The position numbers and the translations under genes were made by a program. A DNA stretch of 5,806 bases from Pseudomonadota bacterium (GTDB taxonomy: Bacteria; Pseudomonadota; Alphaproteobacteria; Rhizobiales; Hyphomicrobiaceae): assembly GCA_023392135.1 (NCBI GenBank), contig JAEVZQ010000020.1:1-5806 (forward strand), given 5' to 3'. Of this stretch, positions 1 through 5,806 are shown piece after piece. Below the pieces are notes generated by a model. That model did not search any database. It had not been told where the DNA came from and saw nothing but the letters and a program-made list of their open reading frames with translations. Numbering within the stretch: the first letter of the stretch is position 1; every line of letters begins with the position of its first letter.

Positions 1-357
1 CGCCGGCATCCGGATATCCTGCACCTGAAGCGGGAGAGCGACCTCGATCGACTCGTCATGCTGCAGGGGCGGTTGCTCGCGAATGCCGCCGACCTCGTCA
101 AACCCGGGGGGCTTTTGATCTACTGTACCTGCTCGCTGGAGCCAGAGGAGGGACCGCAGCAGATCGCGCGCTTTCTCGCTCGGTTCGGAGAGGCCTTCGA
201 GCGCGTTCCGATCAAACCCGGCGAGGCGGGTGCCGCTGCGGAATGGATCACGTCCGAAGGGGATTTGCGAACCTTTCCATTTCATCTGCGCCTTGAGAGC
301 CAAGCAATGTCGGGCATGGATGGCTTCTACGCGGCGCGCCTGAGACGGCTTCATTGA
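1..357 (+). CDS. rsmB: 16S rRNA cytosine-C5 methyltransferase RsmB, C-terminal part
   Basis: RsmB (Sun/Fmu family) uses S-adenosylmethionine to methylate carbon 5 of a cytosine in 16S rRNA (C967 in E. coli). Only the last 118 codons are visible; the reading frame is open from base 1 and ends at TGA 355-357. The visible part opens with RRHPDI, the same motif found in E. coli RsmB, followed by the helix LDRLVMLQGRLLANAADLVK and the strand GGLLIYCTCSLEPEEG. The TCS cysteine (bases 130-132) is the motif VI residue that serves as nucleophile in this RNA methyltransferase family. The end, DGFYAARLRR, is the usual C-terminal strand. The N-terminal NusB-like domain, the SAM-binding loop and the motif IV Pro-Cys must lie upstream of the window. 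The ATG at 58 is internal methionine, not a start. Family assignment is firm; the exact target cytosine is inferred from orthologs. Confidence 0.95.
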   Translation, partial: RRHPDILHLKRESDLDRLVMLQGRLLANAADLVKPGGLLIYCTCSLEPEEGPQQIARFLARFGEAFERVPIKPGEAGAAAEWITSEGDLRTFPFHLRLESQAMSGMDGFYAARLRRLH

Positions 358-381
358 GAACGCGCGGCCGGCGCCGCATCG

Positions 382-431
382 CAGGTTTCCACCTGTAACC
401 CACAGGCAACGCACAGGCTTTCCGCGGCCTG
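382..431. repeat. cluster of CAGG/CCTG half-sites forming alternative hairpins
   Basis: Five copies of CAGG or its complement CCTG occur at 382, 392, 403, 414 and 428. They form three small perfect inverted repeats: CAGGT/ACCTG (382-386 with 391-395, 4-base loop), CCTGT/ACAGG (392-396 with 402-406, 5-base loop) and CAGGC/GCCTG (414-418 with 427-431, 8-base loop). The first two share bases 392-395, so they cannot form together. CACAGGC is also repeated directly at 401-407 and 412-418. The site lies between rsmB and the heparinase-like gene and could be an operator or leader structure. The stems are only 5 bp, so chance is a real alternative. Confidence 0.3.
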
Positions 432-432
432 C

Positions 433-472
433 TTGTTCCCATTCCTCAACGGCGATAATCGGAGGGTATGAT
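433..472 (+). promoter_or_regulatory. possible promoter for the heparinase-like gene
   Basis: Two sequences resemble a sigma-70 -10 box: GATAAT at 454-459 and TATGAT at 467-472, each matching five of six consensus bases. GATAAT has TTGTTC (433-438) upstream but with only 15 bases between them. TATGAT has no good -35 element; TTCCTC at 442-447 is 19 bases away. This is the most A+T-rich patch of the rsmB to heparinase gap, which makes a promoter plausible, but neither pairing is strong and readthrough from rsmB is equally possible. Confidence 0.25.
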
Positions 473-527
473 CACCTCGCGATCTGCCGATCGAGTTCCG
501 TTGAAGATGTCTGGCAGGTGCCGGCCT

Positions 528-532
528 GGAGG
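528..532 (+). promoter_or_regulatory. ribosome binding site that fixes the GTG start at 538
   Basis: GGAGG lies five bases ahead of GTG 538-540. In the same frame a TGA stands at 502-504, and no ATG or other GTG occurs between it and 538, so this site and the upstream stop together fix the start of the heparinase-like protein. Confidence 0.75.
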
Positions 533-537
533 CCCTC

Positions 538-2238
538 GTGTCGCTCACGCTCGCTGAACAGACACGTCTTGCCCGCCTCGCTACGGACCGGGTCCGGCGG
601 GCCGCAGTCGCGCGCCTGCTGAGCTCACGGCTGCTGCGCTGGCGGTACGGAGCGCCGGTTGCGGACGAGCTATTGATCGTGCCGCAGGAACTCAGGACCG
701 CGGATCCGAGCTTCGCCGACGAGATTGCCATCGGGCACTTTGGGCTGGGGGGCGCCGTTGCCTACATCGGCGAGGGCTCGCCGTTCGACCTCAAGGCGCC
801 GAGCCCGGAATGGGCGCGCGAGCTGCACGGGTTCGGTTGGCTCCGGCACCTGAGAGTTGCCGAAACCGAGGATGCCCGTGAGCAGGCGATCGACCTCGTT
901 ACGGAGTGGATCCGGAAGCACGGCTCTCGTGGCGGCATCGCGTGGGAGCCACCGGTCATCGGCCGAAGGCTCATATCCTGGATCTGCAGTGCAGCCCTGT
1001 TGCTCGATAGTGTCGACCAGGCGACCTACGACCGGATCGCCGACAGTCTCGGCGATCAGCTCATCCGGCTCTCGGCGACCTGGCGGGATGCAGCGGCAGG
1101 ATATCCGCGACTTCTCTCGCTGACGGCGCTGGTGCTGGGTGATCTTTGCATCGCGGGGCACGACCAGCATCTGGGCGGGATTCAGGATGCCTTCGCCGAG
1201 GAGCTGAAGAGGCAGATTCTGCCGGATGGTGGCCATATCAGCCGCAATCCCGGCATTCCGGTCGAGCTGCTCCTCGACTTTCTGCCGCTGCGGCAGTGCT
1301 TCTCCGTCCGGGACCGCACGGTGCCGTCGGCGCTCAATACCGCGATCGAGCGAATGATGCCCCATCTGCGCTTCATGCGCCTGGGCGATGGCTCGCTTGC
1401 CCGGTTCAACGGCATGGGCGCACCCAACCTCGATCTCGTTGCCACAGTCCTGGCCTACGGCGATCCACCATCCAGCCTGCCGGTGCATGCGCCACAATCG
1501 GGCTACGCGCGGCTGGCCTGCGGAGGTGCCGTCGTCATTGCGGATGTCGGTTCGCCACCTCCGCTCGAGCTGGCGGGGCAGGCCCACGCGGGCTGCCTGT
1601 CGTTCGAAATGAGCTCGGGCAAATACCCGGTTTTCGTCAACTGCGGCGCGCCCGGTGCCGCTGACCAGGACTGGCGTGCCGCCTCACGCGCCACCGCGGG
1701 CCACAACACGCTGTGCCTGGGCGGCAAGTCGTCGTCGCGGCTCGTTTTGCACGACCTTCTCGAGACTCTGGTCGGCTCGGCGCCGATCCGGTTCCCCGAT
1801 CGTGTCAGCGCACGCGTCAAGCATCTCGCCGAGGGCGGGATTTCGCTCAAGGCACGGCATGACGGCTATCATCGGCAGTTCGGGCTCATTCACCGGCGCA
1901 GCCTGGTGCTCGATCCGGACGGCGGCAAATTGACGGGAACGGATTCGCTCGGGCCCATCCGCGGGAGCTTGCGCCTCAAGACCGACTTGCCATTCGCCAT
2001 TCATTTTCATCTTCATCCGGAGGTCGGGTGCAATGCAGCACCCCGTGGAGGTCCGGTCGAAATCACCTTGCCGAACGGTGAGCGCTGGGCATTCACGGCC
2101 AAGGGCGCGCACGTGACGATCGAGGACAGCTTCCACTGCGCCGATCTCTCCGGTCCTCGCCGCGCGCTGCAGATCGTGCTGCGTGGCGCCTGCTATGGCG
2201 ATAGCGAGGTGAGATGGGAGGTCGAGCGGAAATGCTGA
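538..2238 (+). CDS. heparinase II/III family protein
   Basis: A 566-residue protein of the heparinase II/III-like group common in Alphaproteobacteria. Related polysaccharide lyases cleave uronic-acid polymers by beta-elimination; the substrate here is unknown. The N-terminal half (about residues 1-310) reads as the helical toroid domain, with the motif DGGHISRNPG at 230-239 and LLLDFLPLRQCF shortly after. The C-terminal half (about 320-560) matches the beta-sandwich Hepar_II_III domain, with AHAGCLSFEMSSG at 349-361, VNCG at 367-370 and AGHNTLCLGG at 387-396. His389 in AGHNT could be the counterpart of the C-terminal catalytic histidine of characterised lyases, but I cannot align it reliably. 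No Asn-His dipeptide like that in the PL17 enzyme Alg17c is present. The N-terminus is basic and not hydrophobic, so I see no signal peptide and expect a cytoplasmic protein. The gene follows rsmB by 180 bases and precedes purH by 104, a grouping I recall from other Alphaproteobacteria. The family call is firm; the activity is not. Confidence 0.9.
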   Translation: MSLTLAEQTRLARLATDRVRRAAVARLLSSRLLRWRYGAPVADELLIVPQELRTADPSFADEIAIGHFGLGGAVAYIGEGSPFDLKAPSPEWARELHGFGWLRHLRVAETEDAREQAIDLVTEWIRKHGSRGGIAWEPPVIGRRLISWICSAALLLDSVDQATYDRIADSLGDQLIRLSATWRDAAAGYPRLLSLTALVLGDLCIAGHDQHLGGIQDAFAEELKRQILPDGGHISRNPGIPVELLLDFLPLRQCFSVRDRTVPSALNTAIERMMPHLRFMRLGDGSLARFNGMGAPNLDLVATVLAYGDPPSSLPVHAPQSGYARLACGGAVVIADVGSPPPLELAGQAHAGCLSFEMSSGKYPVFVNCGAPGAADQDWRAASRATAGHNTLCLGGKSSSRLVLHDLLETLVGSAPIRFPDRVSARVKHLAEGGISLKARHDGYHRQFGLIHRRSLVLDPDGGKLTGTDSLGPIRGSLRLKTDLPFAIHFHLHPEVGCNAAPRGGPVEITLPNGERWAFTAKGAHVTIEDSFHCADLSGPRRALQIVLRGACYGDSEVRWEVERKC

Positions 2239-2263
2239 TGCCCGTCGGCGCTCGACCGTTTTG
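2220..2263 (+). terminator. 9-bp inverted repeat over the stop codon, possible weak terminator
   Basis: GGTCGAGCG (2220-2228) is perfectly complementary to CGCTCGACC (2249-2257), giving a GC-rich 9-bp stem with a 20-base loop that contains the TGA stop at 2236-2238. The stem is followed by GTTTTG (2258-2263). This could act as an intrinsic terminator of the heparinase-like gene or as an mRNA 3' end, but the loop is long and the T-run has only four bases, so termination would be inefficient. Confidence 0.35.
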
Positions 2264-2269
2264 AGGGCA

Positions 2270-2304
2270 GCCGCGTTTTGTGGTAGGCGGCCGGCGGCAT
2301 TTTA
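2270..2304 (+). repeat. GGCGGC direct repeat and alternative stems in the purH leader
   Basis: GGCGGC occurs at 2286-2291 and again at 2293-2298, one base apart. Either copy can pair with GCCGC at 2270-2274 to make a 5-bp stem; the second is followed directly by ATTTTA (2299-2304). This may be a second weak terminator or simply GC-rich leader sequence. I see no recognisable riboswitch and no convincing promoter between 2239 and 2342; TTGTGG (2278-2283) followed by TTTACG (2301-2306) is the best I could pair and it is poor. Confidence 0.2.
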
Positions 2305-2329
2305 CGTCACGGCGCAGATCAAGCCCTCC

Positions 2330-2333
2330 AGGA
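2330..2333 (+). promoter_or_regulatory. ribosome binding site that selects the ATG start of purH
   Basis: AGGA lies nine bases ahead of ATG 2343-2345. It supports that ATG over the GTG at 2280, which would add 21 residues rich in Arg and Gly that have no counterpart in the PurH family. Confidence 0.6.
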
Positions 2334-2342
2334 CCGATTGAC

Positions 2343-3929
2343 ATGAGCGATCCCGTAATCCGCCGCGCGTTGTTGTCCGTCTCCGACAAGACGGGCCTCG
2401 AGGAGTTTGCCCGGCACCTTCACGACAGTGGGGTGGAGCTGATCTCGACGGGCGGCACGGCCGCCGCACTGAAGCGGGCAGGCCTTCCGGTGAAGGATGT
2501 CTCGGAGCACACCGGCTTCCCCGAGATGATGGACGGGCGGCTCAAAACGCTGCACCCGAAGGTGCATGGCGGCCTGCTGGCCATTCGCGGGCGGCCAGAC
2601 CATGACCGGGCCGCCGAGGAGCAAGGCATCGTCCCGATCGACCTTCTGGTGGCGAATCTGTACCCGTTCGAGGCGACGGTTGAGCGTGGTGCGAGCCCGG
2701 AGGAGTGCGTCGAGAATATCGACATCGGCGGGCCGGCGATGATCCGGGCAGCAGCCAAGAACTACGCCAGTGTGGCTGTGGTGGTCGATCCGGAGGATTA
2801 TCCGCGCTTCATCGAAAGTATGCGCGGCCTTGGTGGCGCCACCAGCCTGGAGCTGCGCAAGTCCCTGGCGGCCAAGGCGTACGCACGCACGGCTGCCTAC
2901 GATGCGGCCATCAGCGGCTGGTTCGCCCGTGAGCTGGGCGACACGGCACCGGCCTGGCGCGCATTCGGCGGCAAGCTGGCCCAGCAACTCCGGTATGGCG
3001 AGAATCCACACCAATGGGCCGCCTTTTATCGCGGCCCCGAGCAGCGTTCGGGCGTGGCGACCGCCGCGCAGCACCAAGGCAAGGAGCTGTCCTACAACAA
3101 CCTGAACGACACCGATGCCGCCTTCGAGCTCGTGGCCGAGTTCGACGCTGCGGCAACGGCGGCTGTCGCCATCATCAAGCATGCGAACCCGTGCGGCGTG
3201 GCCTGCGGGGCGACGCTCAAGGAGGCGTATCTCGCGGCCCTTCGCTGTGATCCAGTGAGCGCATTCGGCGGCATCATCGCGCTGAACCGGCCGATCGATG
3301 CGGAAGCCGCAGAGCAAATCGCGCGCATCTTCACGGAGGTGGTGATCGCGCCGGATGCGTCACCGGAGGCGAAGGCGCTGTTCTCCGCCAAGAAGAACCT
3401 GCGGCTCTTGACGACCGGCACGCTGCCGAACCCCCGCGCGCCGGGGGTGACGTTCCGTTCGGTAGCCGGTGGGTTCCTGGTTCAGTCACGTGATGCGGCG
3501 TGCGTCGACGACATGGAGCTGAAGGTCGTGACGAAGCGGCAGCCGACCGAGCATGAGCTTGCGGATCTCAAGTTCGCCTTCCGGGTAGCCAAGCACGTCA
3601 AATCGAACACGATCGTCTACGCGAAAGACGGCGCCACGGTCGGAATAGGTGCAGGGCAGATGAGCCGGGTGGACTCCTCGCGCATCGCGGCGTGGAAGGC
3701 AGAGGAAGCTTCGCGCGCCGCGGGGCTTTCCGAGTCGCTTGCGAAAGGCTCCGTGGTGGCGTCGGATGCCTTCTTCCCGTTTGCCGACGGCCTCATCGCT
3801 GCCGCCGAGGCTGGCGCGACCGCGGTAATCCAGCCGGGCGGCTCAGTGCGGGACGACGAGGTGATCAAGGCAGCCGACGAGCGCGGGCTCGCCATGGTCT
3901 TCACGGGCATCAGGCACTTCCGGCACTGA
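2343..3929 (+). CDS. purH: bifunctional AICAR transformylase / IMP cyclohydrolase PurH
   Basis: PurH performs the last two steps of de novo purine synthesis in the cytoplasm: formyl transfer from 10-formyl-tetrahydrofolate to AICAR, then ring closure of FAICAR to IMP. The product is 528 residues, essentially the 529 of E. coli PurH, so it is complete. The N-terminal MGS-like cyclohydrolase domain (about 1-145) shows SDKTG at 14-18, STGGT at 35-39 and [19 protein letters not shown] at 59-77, which includes the conserved Lys of the cyclohydrolase site. The transformylase domain follows, with [10 protein letters not shown] at 215-224, the catalytic Lys279-His280 pair in IIKHANPCG, and NLRLL further on. 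The C-terminal block [11 protein letters not shown] starts at 474 and leads to [11 protein letters not shown] and the terminal GIRHFRH. The start at ATG 2343 gives the canonical N-terminus and has an upstream AGGA. A GNAT gene begins four bases after the stop, suggesting cotranscription. Nothing in the sequence suggests loss of function. Confidence 0.98.
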   Translation: MSDPVIRRALLSVSDKTGLEEFARHLHDSGVELISTGGTAAALKRAGLPVKDVSEHTGFPEMMDGRLKTLHPKVHGGLLAIRGRPDHDRAAEEQGIVPIDLLVANLYPFEATVERGASPEECVENIDIGGPAMIRAAAKNYASVAVVVDPEDYPRFIESMRGLGGATSLELRKSLAAKAYARTAAYDAAISGWFARELGDTAPAWRAFGGKLAQQLRYGENPHQWAAFYRGPEQRSGVATAAQHQGKELSYNNLNDTDAAFELVAEFDAAATAAVAIIKHANPCGVACGATLKEAYLAALRCDPVSAFGGIIALNRPIDAEAAEQIARIFTEVVIAPDASPEAKALFSAKKNLRLLTTGTLPNPRAPGVTFRSVAGGFLVQSRDAACVDDMELKVVTKRQPTEHELADLKFAFRVAKHVKSNTIVYAKDGATVGIGAGQMSRVDSSRIAAWKAEEASRAAGLSESLAKGSVVASDAFFPFADGLIAAAEAGATAVIQPGGSVRDDEVIKAADERGLAMVFTGIRHFRH

Positions 3930-3933
3930 TCTC

Positions 3934-4452
3934 GTGAGCGTGGCTGGGAGCAGCACTGGTGTGAGGCTGCGGCCCGCAACCCGTGCCGACTGGCCCCTCA
4001 TCCGCAGTTGGCTCGCCCGTCCCGATATTCAGCGGTGGTGGGGTCCGCAGGCGAGCGCAGAGGCCGAAGTGCTGCTGGCGCTCGACAGCACGCATGCCAT
4101 CTGCTGCATGGTCGAGGTGGAAGGCGAGCCGGTCGGTTACGCACACGCGGTGGATGCAACCCTCTGGGGCGAGTCCTTGCCGGACGACCTCAGCCCCGGC
4201 ACCTGGGATCTCGACATCTTCATCGCCGCCGAGCACCATCGCGGGAAGGGCGTCGGGGTGCTCGCATTGGAGCTCCTGAAGCACGAGGTGTTCGAAACGA
4301 CTCTGGCGGTAGCCGTATGCGTCTTCGCATCGATCGAGAACGAGGCGGCCGTCCGCGCCTACGAAAAGGCCGGTTTTCGCTGGCGCCGGGTCTGGCACGA
4401 TCCCGTTTCGGGCCCCGAATGGTTCATGATTGCGGAGCGCCCGATCCGGTGA
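3934..4452 (+). CDS. GNAT family N-acetyltransferase, AAC(6')-like
   Basis: A GNAT-fold enzyme expected to transfer an acetyl group from acetyl-CoA to an amine; the acceptor is unknown. The product has 172 residues from GTG 3934. Visible features are the N-terminal strand [18 protein letters not shown] (10-27), the RWWG motif at 34-37, EGEPVGYA, the acetyl-CoA pyrophosphate loop HRGKGVG at 102-108 (matching R/Q-x-x-G-x-G) and [13 protein letters not shown] at 136-148. This pattern (WWG, GYA, late YEKAGF) is shared with AAC(6') aminoglycoside acetyltransferases and the wider Acetyltransf_8 group, but most chromosomal members have no shown role in resistance and I do not infer one. The start is uncertain: GTG 3934 is four bases after the purH stop with no clear ribosome site, whereas GTG 3961 has GGGAG at 3946-3950 and would give the more family-like start MRLRPAT with 163 residues. 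The gene ends four bases from the stop of the convergent transporter gene. Confidence 0.87.
   Translation: MSVAGSSTGVRLRPATRADWPLIRSWLARPDIQRWWGPQASAEAEVLLALDSTHAICCMVEVEGEPVGYAHAVDATLWGESLPDDLSPGTWDLDIFIAAEHHRGKGVGVLALELLKHEVFETTLAVAVCVFASIENEAAVRAYEKAGFRWRRVWHDPVSGPEWFMIAERPIR
3946..3950 (+). promoter_or_regulatory. possible ribosome binding site for the alternative GNAT start at 3961
   Basis: GGGAG lies ten bases ahead of GTG 3961, which begins the protein right at the first conserved strand. If this site is used, the first nine codons from 3934 are not translated as part of the enzyme and the purH to GNAT spacing becomes 31 bases rather than four. Confidence 0.4.
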
Positions 4453-4456
4453 GCGT

Positions 4457-5806
4457 CTAAGCTGACGGCAAACGCCTCTCGCGCACCGGCAGCAGCAGGA
4501 CCAGACCAGCCAGGAGAAAGATCAGGATGCTTGCCATCCCGGCGCGCTGGCTTCCCGTGGCGCTCGTCACGGCTGCGACGGAGAGTGGTGCGAGAAACGC
4601 TGTCACTTTGCCTGAGAATGCGAAGAGACCGAAGTATTGCGTCATGCGCTCGGGCGGGGCCAGACGTGCCAGCAGCGTCCGGCTTGCCGCCTGATTGGGT
4701 GCCGCCGCAATCGCCACCAGGCAAGCAAAGGCGAGAAACACCAGCTCGCCGTGGCTGGAAAAGGGCTGCGCGTTCGGGAGCTTCACCTCGACCGGAACCG
4801 AGAACAGCACGTGCCCGGCGCTGACCGACAGGATGCCGATCGAGCCCACCACGAGCAGAATCAATGCGCCGATGATGACACGCTTGGCGCCGAACCGGTC
4901 ATCGAGTGCGCCGCCGAGGACCGCGCCGACGACGCCGACCGTTATCAGGAAGATCCCGAACAGACCACGCTCGAACGCCTGCCAGCCGAACACGGCGGTT
5001 CCGTAGATGCCGCCGAACACGAAAATGGCGGACAGGCCGTCCGAGTAGAGCGCCCGCGCGATGAAAAAATAGAGCATGTCGCGCTGGCGCGGCAGCGCGC
5101 GCAGTGTCTCTATCAGCTCAGCCAGCGCTGACCTACGAGTGCGAGCCGGGCGCGCTGCCGGCAGGTCGGGCACGAAAAGGAAGAACGGGATCAGGAAAAC
5201 CATCACCCAGATCGCCGCGAACGGCCCCACCAGCCTGTCACCCTCGCGTTGGGCGAGGTCCAGGGTGAGCAGCGGTTCGAGCCCGAGAAGGGTGTGTCCG
5301 GTTGCCGGATTTGTCACGAGCAACCCGGCCATAACGCCAAGGCTCAGGAGGCCGCCAACGTAACCCGCAGCCCAACCGGCGCCGGACAGACGGCCCAGCT
5401 TGGCCGACGGAACAAGCGTCGGCATGATGGCATTCGTAAAGACGGTTGCGAACTCGGCCGCGAGTGTGGCCGCGACGAATGCGGCAAGCACGAGGAAGAT
5501 TGTGGAACTGCTCGCTCCGGGCACGGCCCACCAGAGCGCGGCCATTCCGGCGGCCAGTATCACGGCGAATAAGGCGACCCATGGCTTGCGCCGGCCCCCG
5601 CCATCGGCCACGGCGCCCAGCACCGGGCTGCCGATGGCAATGAGCATGCCAGCAATTGCTGCCGCATACCCCCACAGTGCCTGGCCGCGGGCGGGATCTC
5701 CGACGACGGCTGACGTGAAATAGGGCGCAAACAGAAACGTGAGGACCAGTGTGTAGTAGGGCTGCAGCGCCCAGTCGACCAGAACCCATCCGGCCAGCGC
5801 ACGCAG
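4457..5806 (-). CDS. MFS transporter, UMF1/Atg22-like family, N-terminus cut by window edge
   Basis: A major facilitator membrane protein of the UMF1 group (TC 2.A.1.24; related to yeast vacuolar Atg22). The frame stays open from the window end to TAG 4459-4457, giving 449 visible residues. The codons upstream of ATG 5647 encode good family sequence (GWVLVDWALQPYYTLVLTF, then APYF and GQALWGYAAA), so that ATG is internal and the true start lies beyond 5806, probably within 10-20 codons. About 12 hydrophobic segments can be read. Motif A after the second one is GAVADGGGRRK (about 64-74); a related DDRFGAKR follows the eighth (302-309). Other family signatures are VFTNAIMPTLVP (122-133), YSDGLSAIFVFGGIYG (254-269), and QAASRTLLARL then FSGKVTAFLAPL near the C-terminus. 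It should sit in the inner membrane; the substrate is unknown, since bacterial members are mostly uncharacterised. Its promoter is outside the window. Confidence 0.93.
   Translation of the reverse strand: MRALAGWVLVDWALQPYYTLVLTFLFAPYFTSAVVGDPARGQALWGYAAAIAGMLIAIGSPVLGAVADGGGRRKPWVALFAVILAAGMAALWWAVPGASSSTIFLVLAAFVAATLAAEFATVFTNAIMPTLVPSAKLGRLSGAGWAAGYVGGLLSLGVMAGLLVTNPATGHTLLGLEPLLTLDLAQREGDRLVGPFAAIWVMVFLIPFFLFVPDLPAARPARTRRSALAELIETLRALPRQRDMLYFFIARALYSDGLSAIFVFGGIYGTAVFGWQAFERGLFGIFLITVGVVGAVLGGALDDRFGAKRVIIGALILLVVGSIGILSVSAGHVLFSVPVEVKLPNAQPFSSHGELVFLAFACLVAIAAAPNQAASRTLLARLAPPERMTQYFGLFAFSGKVTAFLAPLSVAAVTSATGSQRAGMASILIFLLAGLVLLLPVRERRLPSA

Noticed and set aside
670..1587. 305-codon open frame on the minus strand opposite the heparinase-like gene
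   Set aside because: Same reason: a shadow of a well-supported gene, with no known motif and no convincing start context.
2280..2342. GTG at 2280 as the start of purH, giving 549 residues
   Set aside because: The extra 21 residues have no family counterpart, while ATG 2343 gives the canonical N-terminus, a normal length of 528 and an AGGA nine bases upstream.
2338..2343. TTGACA matching a perfect -35 box at the purH start codon
   Set aside because: It overlaps the start codon, has no suitable -10 element 16-18 bases downstream, and would make a transcript lacking the purH start.
2319..3317. 332-codon open frame on the minus strand opposite purH
   Set aside because: It mirrors a firmly identified gene in GC-rich DNA, is rich in Arg and Ala, and shows no recognisable domain; such antisense frames are expected from codon bias.
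3934..4452. Calling the GNAT gene an aminoglycoside resistance gene
   Set aside because: Only general AAC(6')-like motifs are shared; chromosomal relatives are common and mostly untested, and there is no mobile element or resistance context.
5560..5647. ATG 5647 (minus strand) as the start of the transporter
   Set aside because: The same frame continues upstream to the window edge and encodes the expected first membrane segment and the start of the second, so the gene is cut by the edge rather than starting here.
1..5806. Search for tRNA, rRNA, CRISPR, insertion sequence or attachment site signals
   Set aside because: No regularly spaced repeats, transposase motifs, terminal inverted repeats or cloverleaf-like sequence were seen; nearly all bases belong to five ordinary genes. 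A covariance model scan would be needed to exclude small RNAs.

Overview
The window is a stretch of GC-rich bacterial chromosome (roughly two thirds G+C by eye) carrying five protein genes and no RNA gene, mobile element or CRISPR array that I can see. The order rsmB, heparinase II/III-like gene, purH is one I associate with Alphaproteobacteria, and the proteins read as alphaproteobacterial. I cannot name a genus.

Layout. Positions 1-357 (+) hold the last 118 codons of rsmB, a 16S rRNA cytosine-C5 methyltransferase. Positions 358-537 are a non-coding gap with a cluster of CAGG/CCTG half-sites and a possible promoter. Positions 538-2238 (+) encode a 566-residue heparinase II/III family protein with no visible signal peptide. 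A 104-base gap follows, starting with a 9-bp perfect inverted repeat that spans the stop codon of that gene. Positions 2343-3929 (+) encode a complete bifunctional PurH of 528 residues, which performs the last two steps of IMP synthesis. Four bases later (3934-4452, +) comes a GNAT acetyltransferase resembling the AAC(6') branch, probably cotranscribed with purH. From 4457 to the window end, on the minus strand, lies most of a UMF1/Atg22-like major facilitator transporter; its N-terminus is cut off by the window edge.

How the genes fit together. The plus-strand genes run in one direction and may form one or two transcription units; the gap before purH holds a possible weak terminator, so purH could be read separately. 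rsmB and purH are housekeeping genes. The heparinase-like protein sits between them with no polysaccharide transport or degradation genes in view, so its role is open. The GNAT and transporter genes converge with only four bases between their stop codons, so their transcripts must overlap or end inside coding sequence.

I found no clear undescribed system. The points most worth a second look are the apparently cytoplasmic heparinase-like protein embedded among housekeeping genes, the helically spaced CAGG/CCTG cluster upstream of it, and the inverted repeat over its stop codon.
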